Positions 11,301-23,300 of a DNA stretch of 64,000 nt are shown here, piece after piece. Within the stretch, counting starts at the first letter, position 1, and every line of letters begins with the position of its first letter. The notes beneath the pieces were generated by a model, which saw only the letters and a list, made by a program, of their open reading frames with translations, made no database searches and was not told the DNA's origin. A program made the position numbers and the translations under genes. This DNA is from Corbicula japonica (lineage: Eukaryota > Mollusca > Bivalvia > Venerida > Cyrenidae), in NCBI GenBank assembly GCA_038501625.1, contig JAZAYU010000176.1, forward strand, positions 124,001-188,000, written 5' to 3'.

Positions 11301-14300
11301 GTCAGCCAAGTGTTGTGATATCCCTGTTAAAGTTGGTGATAGGTAGGTTCTAACCATTTTCTGTAAAACTGCCGAGCCACTTTAATTAAACCATTTACTC
11401 CATTTATACGCCTTTTTTAGCTCACCTGAGCTGGCTCATGTTGAGCTATTAGGATCGATGAATGTCCGTCGGACGTCGTCTGTCGTCCGTCCACACTTAG
11501 TTCGTTAACACTCTAGCGGTCACATTTTTGCTCCGATTGTCATGAAACTTGGTCAGGATGTTTGTCTCAATGATTTCTCGGACGAGTTCGAATATGGGTC
11601 ATCTGGGTCCAAAAACTAGGTCACTGTTACTAAAAATAGAATTTTCTTGTTAACACTCTAGGGGGTCACATTTTTGCTCCGATTGTCATGAAACATGGTC
11701 AGGATGTTTGTCCCAATGATTTCTTGGACGAGTTAGAATATGGGTCATCTGGGTCCAAAAACTAGGTCACTGTTACCAAAAATAGAATTTTCTTGTTAAC
11801 ACTCTAGCGGTCACATTTTTGATCCGATTGTAATGAAACTTGGTCAGGATGTTTGTCCCAATGATTTCTCGGACAAGTTCGAACACGGGTCATCTGGGTC
11901 CAAAAACAAGGTCACTGTTACTAAAAATAGAATTTTCTTGTTAACACTCTAGCGGTCACATTTTTGCTTCGATTGTCATGAAACTTGGTCAGGGTGTTTT
12001 TCCCTATGATTTCTCGGACGAGTTCGAATGTGGGTCATCTGGGTCCAAAAACTAGGTCACTGTTACTAAAGATAGAATTATCTTGTTAACACTCTAGCGG
12101 TCACATTTTTGCTTCGATTGTCATGAAACTTGGTCAGGATGTTTGTCCTAATGATATCTTGAACGAGTTCGAATATGGGTCATCTGGTTCCAAAAACTAG
12201 GTCACTGTTACTAAAAATAGAATTATCTTGTTAACACTCTAGCGGTCACATTTTTGCTCCGATCGTCATGAAACTTGGTCAGGATGTTTGTCCCAATGAT
12301 TTCTCGGACGAGTTCGAATATGGGTCAACTGGGTCCAAAAACTAGGTCACTGTTACCAAAAATAGAATTTTCTTGTTAACACTCTAGCGGTCACATTTTT
12401 ACTCCGATTGTCATGAAACTTGGTCAGGATGTTTGTCCCAATGATTTCTCGGACAAGTTCGAATATGTGTCATCTAGGTCCAAAAATTAGGTCACTGTTG
12501 CTAAAAATAGAATTATCTTGTTAACACTCTAGCGGTCACAATTTTGCTCTGATTGTCATGAAACTTGGTCAGGATGTTTGTCCTAATGATTTCTCAGACG
12601 AATTCGAATATGGGTCATCTGGGTCCAAAAACTAGGTCAGTGTTACTAAAAATAGAATTTTCTTGTTAACACTCTAGCGGTCACATTTTTGCTCCGATTG
12701 TAATGAAACTTGGTCAGGATGTTTGTCCTAATGCTTTCTCGGACGAGTTCGAAAATGGGTAATTTGGGTCCAAAAACTAGGTCACTGTTACGAAAAAAAT
12801 AGAATTTTCTCTCTAGCAGTCACATTTTTGCTCTGATTGTCATGAAACTTGGTCAGGATGTTTGTCCCAATGATTTCTCGGACGAGTTCGAATATGGGTC
12901 ATCTGGGTCCAAAAATTAGGTCACTGTTACTAAAAATAGAATTTTCTTGTTAACACTCTAGCGGTCACATTTTTTCTCCGATTGTCATGAAACTTGGTCA
13001 GGATGTTTGTCCCAATGATTTCTCGGACAAGTTCGAGTATGGATCATCTGGGTCTATAAACTAAGTCAATGTTACTAAAAATCGAATTTTCTTGTTAACA
13101 CTCTAGCGATCACATTTTTGCTCCGATTGTCATGAAACTTGGTCGGGATGTTTGTCCCAATGATTTCTTGGACGAGTTCGAATATGGGTCCAAAAACTAG
13201 GTCACTGTTACTAAAAATAGAATTTTCTTGTTAATACTCTAGTGGTCACATTTTTGCCTCGAATGTCATGATTTCTTGGATGAGTTCGAATATGGGTCAT
13301 CTGGGTCTTGGTCACTGTTACTAAAAATAACTTTGTTGTACTCAGGTGAGCGATAAAGGGCCATTATGGCCCTCTTGTTTATGTGTGTACACAGTGTAGA
13401 TCCAAATCAGCAGCACATCTGTGCCATCTGTTCACTTTTTGGTCAAAAATAACCTTATTAATCAAAAAGCAAACAGTGTAGATCCTGATCTGATGGCACA
13501 GATGCTGGCTGATCTGGATCTACATTGTTCGCCCATGCCATAAAGGCATGTATATGTAGGGTAGGGTTAAATTGCTTTCTATGTCACCTGTCTCTAATGG
13601 TTAGGGGTATTTAACAGTTGCCTCGGAGTTATCATGTCCTTCACAGTTTGTTTGCTACCTGAGCTAATAGTATATTTTTAGTTTACTTGACTGTCAGATG
13701 TGCACTGCCTTGAGTTCTCAAAGATGTTCAATATTCAGCAAGATAGTTATAGTAACTACCAAGTTTCAGATTTAACAGTGTTAAATATACAAGAATTCTG
13801 AGTACTTTTGTAGTTATAGCTTTTCATATGACATTTTTATACCCATTAGGCACACAATTTTTGCATGTTGTTACAAGCATTTTTTCTTGCAAGTAGAAAT
13901 AAATTATTCATGTATGTTGTTTTTTAGTTTCACAGTAACCTACACAATCCATAACAGACTTCAAGACTTTTTATCTATAAAATTGTACTGGGATCCTGTG
14001 CTGCAAGGTAAAATTTCACTGTACTTTTATTGCTTACAGGAGATTGTATGTGTGTGTGTGTCTGTCTGTCTGTCTGTGTGTGTGTCTGTCTGTGTGTGTG
14101 TCTGTCTGTCTGTGTGAGTCTGTCTGTGTGTGTGTGTGTGTCTGTCCGTCTGTGTCCGTCCTGTCCTGTCCCGTCTTGTCCTGTCCCATCAAGTCTGTCT
14201 GTTCTAGATTTTATTTGTTTGAGATGTTAAAAGGTATACCATTTCAAAGTAATTTGTGTCCACTGAGATTTAGAAAAGACAAGATTATTGTAAGGCACTG

Positions 14301-17300
14301 AGGGATTTTTAAATATTTATTTGTCAAATTTGGTCACACATTTCCAGGTATGTACCTTGATAATCATAGTCATGCTGAATAGTCAACAGAACGTTCATAA
14401 GTTACTTTATTGTGCAGTGGGAAATTTTGAAGCAATTTGTAAGTTTTGTTCACCACAAGAAGATCAAGGTTACATTTAGAAGTCTGTGTAATAGTCCTGT
14501 CAAGTCTGTAATTAAAGTATGACCTGAAGGATAATGTGAATGAAGTTTTTACTCCAAGAAGATGCAGTTATCATTTATCATGGTGATATTTCCTTGTTTT
14601 CTAAGACTGATGCTTTTTCAAGGAATTAACATCATTGCCAAATACCTTTATCGGGAGAAAGCACCATATAATGGGGAATAACTGTCTAGAGACAGATTAT
14701 TTCTCAAGGCAGGTAACAAAGTAAGGACTGATACTGAATCAAGGGAGGTAAAAACCAGAAACTGAAACTTTTTCATAGAAAACAAACTAGAGAATTGTAC
14801 TTGATCATGGGAGGTAATGAACTATTTTGTGTACTTGATCAAAGTAGGTAACAGATTAAAGACTGATGTTTAATCAAAGAAGATAACTAACTAGAAACTG
14901 TTACTTTATCATCTGAGACCTTTACTTGATCAAGGGAGGTAACAAACTAGAGAATGATGTTTGATCAAGGGAAGTAACAACCTTGAGATGGTTATCATGG
15001 GAGGTAACAAAGTGGTATAGATATTACAGTTATATGGATAATTGTCTCTCTTGCAGATACCAGTGTAGAGTCATTGAGAAATTATGAGAAAGTGAAATGT
15101 TGCCTTATTTGCCAAGATCCGGCTGTTCAGCTGGGGTAACTGTCTGGGCAAACCTAGCTGCTTTGTAGTAATTCTAGTGGCCACAGACAGGGAGTCAGGG
15201 ACAGGGAATTTATGAAATAATGTTGATCCCTTTCCTCCATTAATATGCCTTTTATTACATGGGTGACCAGTTAGATCCAGATCATCCAGCTGAATCCCCA
15301 ATTTTGCCTCCTGGTCAGATATAACCTAATTAGTAAAAAAAAAGTGCAGATCCTGATTTGACGACACAGATGTGCAGGCTGATCTGAATCATCACTGTTC
15401 GCACATGGAATTAAATGCATATATACAGAGTAAACGGTTAAATGTTGAATTTAGGGAAAAACCTTGTGGATAATATGGTAGTTACCTTATCTCTGAAATG
15501 ATTTTAAGTTATTATTCATAAGCATAAAAAAAAGATGAAAAGTGAACTTTATAGGTCACTGTATGAAAATGTAGTCACAACAAGTATGAAAATGTTTCAC
15601 CATGGTTTGATCAAGTCTGTTTATGGATTTTAATGGAAATGAATACCCTTAAATAGAATACAAAGCATATAAAAATAGAATTTAAATCTATGCTCCACAA
15701 GGATAGTTACAAAATGGTCTTCTCACTCTCAGCTAGTTGGGGGTTGGGGGTGGGGGGAGTGAAGTTCTGTGGCCACTCTTTTTCTCGGAGTGTTCGATGT
15801 TGTTTTTTTCCCCCACTAATTTGCTATAATAGCGTGAATTTGATTTATATGATTTATTGTGTAAGATTTTGTTGGCTGAGATGTCAGTGTTATTTGATCT
15901 CTTCAGAAATCTAGCTGCCTACATTGATGTCATTTGTCAGTGATGTTGTACTGTTTGAACTTTGTTTGCTACCATTTTGTAAGTTTTTGTTTATTAACCC
16001 TTTCCTATGGAGGGACGTGGGCAAACAGTTTAGATCCAGATCAGCCAGCACATTTCGCTATTTGATTTATTTGGTTATTTCTGATGGCATGGATGTGCCG
16101 GCTGATCTGGATCTACACTGGTCGCACGCTCGTAAAAATGTATATACATGTATATGGAGGAAAGGCTAAATAATTTATGTTTTCTTTAATAGAGAAGGGC
16201 CTAGAACATACTGGACTTTGTACAGAACTAATCAGATACTGTGTTATCAAATTTACTCAAGTCATAAATGAGATTTTCGAGCTGGCATAAATTTTGCACA
16301 CCTGTATTTTTTTATAAGACTTGAATCTTAATTTTATATTCAATGGTTTAATTTCGCTAGGGTTTATTTCCTGCACATTCTCTAGCACCAAATATGTGAA
16401 AATTAAACTACTGCAAAATGTAATGATACAACAAAACTGTACCACACAAATTGAAAATAATGAATACTTAAATACTCAATTGTGTGAACAATCCAGCAAT
16501 AATTACTATCAATATGCATTTGGTCTTTCCTTTGCTCTTTGTTCTTACTATAGTTTGGATGTCTTTATTTGTTTAATTAAAGTAGTTGAGTGTTTTACAT
16601 TTGGGTTATTTTATGTTTCTCCTTTAACTGAAGAGAGATTATTCTGCTATGTCATTATTCGTATACTTATTTTCTTATTCTGTGATGTTTTTATCCCCTG
16701 CCGCATGCTGGTGGATATAGGAATGGTCTTCGTCTGTCTTTCTGTCCGTCCTTTTGTGCGCGCACATTTCGTGTCTGGTCCATAACTTTTCAACCCCTAT
16801 AAGGTATTTCATGAAACTTTAGGCAAATGTTCTCTCCATCCAGACGACGTGCAGAACCCATGTTCCAACATGGCCGGCTCAATGTCAAGGTCACTAGGAC
16901 AGATTTAAGCAAAAATTTTGTTAACACAATAGAGGTCACATTTTTTGTCCGATTGTCATCAAAAGACTTTTTCAGACAAAAATAGTTAGAAAACATCGAT
17001 TTTTCATTTATTTCGCTTATTTAATGCCTAACGGCTTAATTCCCCTCTGAGAACCTCAATAATTACATGTCTGACGTCATTAATTTACCTGCATGACGTC
17101 ACTTCTATAGAAATTGAATGGACTATCGATTTGATATTTATTTACAAAATTATAGGAATGATCTCATTGTTTTCTACGTTAAAACAAGACACAAATATTT
17201 TCTGTAACAATTTTAGTAATCCCTAAGCATACCGCTTTATAATTTACAAGATCGGCTTCAAAATATGCATTTTTACGGAAATTCAAAACAAAATGGCGGA

Positions 17301-20300
17301 CGACAACAAAAGGTAGGAGGCCAGAGAGGGAAATTTAGGCACGTGCGTTAATATCTACGGCCGATCCGTAAATACGGATATACATCAACGGCACATTATC
17401 CAATCAAATTCAAGTAAATTTCTTTGCAGTATAATAAATACTCATACCTGGTACAACAAGTTGAAGACTTTTACTGTACCTTTCCTTCTTCCATATATAC
17501 ACCACTGCACTGTTCACTTTTTGATTTATTTTTTTCTCACTAAAATGCGAAAAGTGCAAAATCCTTATCAGAAGGCATGGCATGTGTGCCAGCTGATGTG
17601 GATCTACACTGGTCACATATGGAATAAAATGCCTATTTATGGAGGAAAGGGCTATAACCAATGTGCTGTTTCAGGGCTTTTTTTCCTTTTATAGCAGGGG
17701 CCATTAATGGGTGCCTTCCCCTCAGAAAATTTCTTTAAAATCATGCAGTTTTCCCCAAAAAGTAATTTTACATCAGGGTTTTATTCCCCTTTAGACAAGA
17801 AATCACACTATTGTTCCCAAATTATAGGGCATTGGGCCCCTTCCCCAGGCAGTGATAAAAAGCCCTGTGTTTAGTAACAAAATTGTTTACTTATATGAAC
17901 ATTGCTGTTGTTACAACATGGTACAAAAACAGTTGTCCTGCGATAAAAGTTACATATACTTCTGCTGATGTATAACTTCAGTAACTCTGTCTTGTTTAGT
18001 ACAGTTAATGTTACTTCAAAAAGTGTTTAACTTTATTTCCTTATTCACTTGTCATAATTTAATTTTTAGCTCGACTATTCGAAGAATATGTCGAGCTATT
18101 CTACTCGCTTGGGCGTCGGCGTCCCGCTTTGGTTAAAGTTAGCATGCAACCTACATATATCTTAAAAACTACTATAGCTACAGCTTTGAAACTTGGCACA
18201 CTTGTTCATCATCATGTCCCTAGTGTGTATGCCAAGAACCATAACTCTAACTTTCATTTTGATCAAATTATGGCCCTTTTTGGACTTAGAATTTCAGGTT
18301 AAAGTTTGCGTGCAAGCAACTGTACAAACTCATAACTTCAATAATACTTATACTACAGCTTTGAAACTTGGCACACTTGTTTATCATCATGTCCCAAGTG
18401 TGTATGCCAAGAACCATAACTCTAACTTTCATTTTGATCAAATTATGGCCTTTTTTCCACTTAGAATTTCAGGTTAGAGTTTGCGTGCAAGCTAGTGTAC
18501 AAACCCATAACTTCCATACTACTTATACTAAAGCTTTGAAACTTTCAACACTTGTTCATCATCATATCCTGAGTGTGTATGACAAGAACCATAACTCTAA
18601 CTTTCATTTTGATCTAATTATGGCTCTTTTTCCACTTTGAATTTCAGGTTAAAGTTTGCGTGCAAGCATGTGTACAAACCCATAACTTCCATACTACTTA
18701 CACTAAAGCTTTGAAACTTTCAACACTTGTTCATTATCATATCCCAAGTGTGTATGCCAAGAACCATAACTCTTACATTCTATTTTGTTCAAATTATGGC
18801 TATTTTTCGACTTAGAATTTCAGGTTAAAGTTTGCGTGCAAGCTAGTTACTTTCATACTTCTTGTACTATAGCTTTAAAACTTAAGACACTTGTTCACCA
18901 TCATGACCATGACTATGTATGCCAAGAACCATAACTCTTTGATTTTTATCAAATTATTTCCCTTTTTCGACTTAGAATTTCAGGTTAAATTTTGTGTGCA
19001 AGCTAGTTACTTTCATACTTCTTGTACTATAGCTTTGAAACTTGAGACAGTGGTTCACCATCATGACTCTGACTATGTTTGCCAAGAGCAATAACTCTTT
19101 CTTTGATTTTGATCAAATTATTGCCCTTTTTCAACTTAGAATTTCAGGTTAAAGTTTGTGTGCAAGCTAATGTACAAACTCATAACTTTCATTCTATTAA
19201 AACTACAACTTTAAAACTTTGTACACCTTTATTTTATCATACATCAGGTTGATATTCAAAGACCCATAACTCATTCTTGCTTTTTTAAGTTTAATTTTTG
19301 ACCTTTATCACTTAGAAATTAGAATTAAGACTTAGAAATTATGGTTAAAGTTTCAATATTAGTGTTTTTCATATGTAATGCTATAGAAAAGTTTTAAAAC
19401 AGATGTACTTTGGTTGAAAGTGTTGAGTGGTTGTGGGGTGGGTGGGTGCATATACTACACTATTCTATTCTATACTATACTGTACTCTACTCTACTCTAC
19501 TCTACTGTACTCGACTGTACTCTACTCTACTCTACTCTACTCTACTCTACTCTACTCTACTCTACTCTACTCTACTCTACTCTACAGTACTGTACTGTAC
19601 TGCACTGCACTTCACTGCACTGTACTGTACTGTACTATACTAAATTATACTGTACTGTACTGTACTATACTGTACTATACTAAATTATACTGTACTGTAC
19701 TGAACTGTACCGTACCATACCATGCCATGCCATGCCATGCCATGCCATGCCATACCATACCATACCATACCATACCATACCATACCATACCATACTTAAT
19801 GTACTGTACTGTACTGTACCACCACCACCACCACCACCACCAACCCTTTCCCCCAACACCACCACCACCACATACCACCACCTCAACAACACCACCAACA
19901 ACACCACCAACAAAAACAACACCAAAACACAAACAACAACACCACCTCCACCACCAACAACAACAACACCAATAACAACACCACCACCAACAACACCAAC
20001 AACAACCTAACAACAACACCAACAACAACAACAACACAAATTACAACACAACCACCAACAACACCACCACCAACAACAACAACACCACCACCAACAACAC
20101 CACCACCAACAACAGCAACAACACCAACAACAACACCACCAGCAACACCAACAACAACAACACCACCAACAACAACACCAAAACACCAACAACACCACCA
20201 ACAACAACATCAACAACACCACCAACAACAACAACACCACTTCCACCACCAACAGCAACACCAACAACAACACCACCAACAACAACACCAACACAACCAA

Positions 20301-23300
20301 CAACACCACCACCAACAACAACAACAGCAACCAGCATACCATACTATACTACACCACACCACACCACTATACACTATATACTGTACTGTACCATACCATA
20401 ACCAAAACTATACCATACCATACCATACCATACCATACCATACCATACTATACCATTTTAGAGGTATAAACAAATGAGAAAAAAATCTGATAATTGGGTA
20501 TTGAGTGGTTAAGGGGGTGTGGGTTTGAGGTGGGCAGGGATAGTGGGTTGATGGGTGTAGGATCAGGGATGTATGGGCTGGGTTGTGTAAACCCTCTCAA
20601 AACCCTACAAGAATAAATTAAAGTGTAATTTATTGATTTCCTAACTTGGATTAAGAAACTTTTGTTCATGTGTGTGTGTGTGATTGGGGTGTCATAAACT
20701 CCTGAATGGATCCCCAGTTTAAATGAAGCCCAGTTTAAAATGTGCTTTTATATGTCTGACTTTTCGAACAGTCGAGCGTGCAGTCGTTTCCGACTGGCTC
20801 TTGTTAATAAACAGTGTAGATCCTGGTCAGATGGCATGATTATTTATATTACACTTTCAAAATCACAGTTCCATTGCCAAAAAAACCCATGAAGATTGTA
20901 GCTTGAAACCCATAATCTAATGTTCAAGTATTTTTAAATTTTAAGAATTAAAAAAAAATACTTCTTCCTTTTTTTATGCCACCACAAAGTGGGAGGCATA
21001 TAGAGTTGCACTCGTCCATCTGTACTTACGTACGTCCCCAAATCTTGTGGCATCAACTCCTCCTTAACTATGAGGCGGATTTCTTTAAAAATTGCACAGA
21101 TGATCAAGCAAGATGTGTAGATGATCGTAAAGAAAGGATTTTTTCCTGAGACCTTTGTTATTAAAAATTACCTTGCGGCAGTGGGGGCATCTGTGTTCGA
21201 GGACACACTCTAGTTAAAGAACAAAGATTGATAAATATGAATATTTGAAGTCTTCTAGTGTAGATCTGATGGGATCGTTAGATCAGATTGGAATCTTCAC
21301 CTTTTACTCCATATATATACGAGTTAATATGTGCAACCAGTCTAAACACAGATATGCTGGATCATCTGTGCTGTCTGATCTAAATCTGCGCTGGTGGCAT
21401 ATTGATTAGACATGACCTCATGAATCTTACAGCAAACAGTGAAGATCATGATCAGATGGCACAGATATGCCAGCTGATCTGGATTGTCGTTGCTCGCCTG
21501 TGTGATAAGTAGCCATATATGGAGTTAAGGGTTAAATTTGAAATAAAACTTGCTGTGTTAAGTTAACCCTTTCCTCCATAGATGCTGATTTTTGTGTTTA
21601 GTTAATTCTTTCCTCCATAAACACACAGTTATTGCATGGGCGAACAGTTTAGAATCAGATCAGCTGGCACATCCGTGCCGTCTGCTCAGGATCTAAACCG
21701 TTCGCTTTCTGATTTGTTAGGTTATCTCTGACCAAACTGCGACCAGTGCAGATCATGATCAGATGGCACAGATGTGCCAGCTGATCTGGATCTACACTGG
21801 TTGCACATGGGTAAAAAGGCGTATATATGGAGTAAAGGGTTAAATGCATCAATGGTCTATATATGAAGGAAAAGGTTAATACTGATGTATGCATTCCAGG
21901 CCGTGTCAGTATGGAGATATGGTAACAGCACAAGTGTCGTTCATGGCAATATCATCTGGTTTGTTTGAGGTAATGAATATTTGTAATTGTTGCCCATTAA
22001 TATTTCTAAATCAGTGTCTGGTCATCTCATCAATATGAAATTGCTCCATGCTAAATGATATTGGAGTTTTTTTCTTAGCAACTGTTGTGGGTAAGCAAAC
22101 TTCAGCTAGGGGTTTGTCACGTGTTGGAACATATATGAAGTCAAAGCTTTCAAGAAGTCGTTTCTGAGTTCATAACTAGAATTATGACATTATTGCACTG
22201 AACACTGAGAAAGAATGGATCTAGAATTAAGTTTTGTACGATTTCAGACCGCACTGTAACTCCTGCACTGCATTGTTAAATTAAAATGCAAAAAGCATTT
22301 ATATTTTTCGTTATTATTTAACTTTTGTTTTACAATGTCAAATTGAATTGTTATTTAATATTAAAATGTATTAACTTATAAATATGATTGAAAATGATGC
22401 ATGGCTTTTTATAGCAGGTTAATCTATTGTAACACGTTCTTTCTGCAGTGGCTGTTAAAAACAGGTTTATCTGATAAAATTTTTTAGTGGTTGCTTTAGA
22501 TAGGTTTCTTTACACACAGCATCTTAGGGTGGCTTTACTGCATACAAATGTTCTTTTGGGATGGTAGTTAAGGCATATGGTGAATACATTTGTCTGTGGT
22601 GGTGTTTTAAGGCAGGTTTATAACTGTACGCACATGAATCTGTTTTCAGGTGTGTAAACACATGAAGATAAACCTCCGTTACCTGATACCCGGCTCTGAT
22701 GACAGCTCCCTGGCCAGTCCAACAAGCCAAACTTCGGCCCTCTCAGGTAAATCTATCACAGATAAAAGTTACATTACCTGATACCCAGCTCCAATGACAG
22801 CTCCCTGGCAATTCCAACAAGCCAAACTTCGGGCCTCTCTGGTATATTTATTGGACATCTGGTTCTAGTTTTAAACATTTTTATTAAATTTTTATTCAGT
22901 CACGAATTACAGATAAAAGTTCTAGTTTTGTCATAATTTTTCCATCCTGATCTCAGAAAAGAATATTGCTATTGATGTTTTTATGCCCCCCACAAAGTAG
23001 GAGGCATAAAGAGTTGCACTTGTCCATCCGTCCATACGTCCGTCCCTCCGTGCATCCCCAAATATTGTGGCATCAACTCCTCATAATCTATCAGGCACTT
23101 TCTTTCAAACTTTCACAGATTTTCAAGCAGGATGTGTAGATGATCATAAAGAAAAGATTTTTTCCTGCAATCATTTTACTAGAGTTATCGCACTTAGTTA
23201 ATTTTAGTAATTACATCTTGTTGCATCAATTCCTCATTAACTATCAGGCGGATTTCTTTTAAACTTGCACAGATGATCAAGCACAATGTGTAGATGATCA

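Noticed and set aside
18193..19094. Plus-strand frames with MAHLFIIMS repeats
   Set aside because: Tandem-repeat core of a Helentron-like element, not a gene.
19410..20342. Several open frames of 77-182 codons rich in Tyr/Leu/Ser, Thr/Pro or Val/Cys
   Set aside because: Simple-repeat translation across the compound microsatellite.
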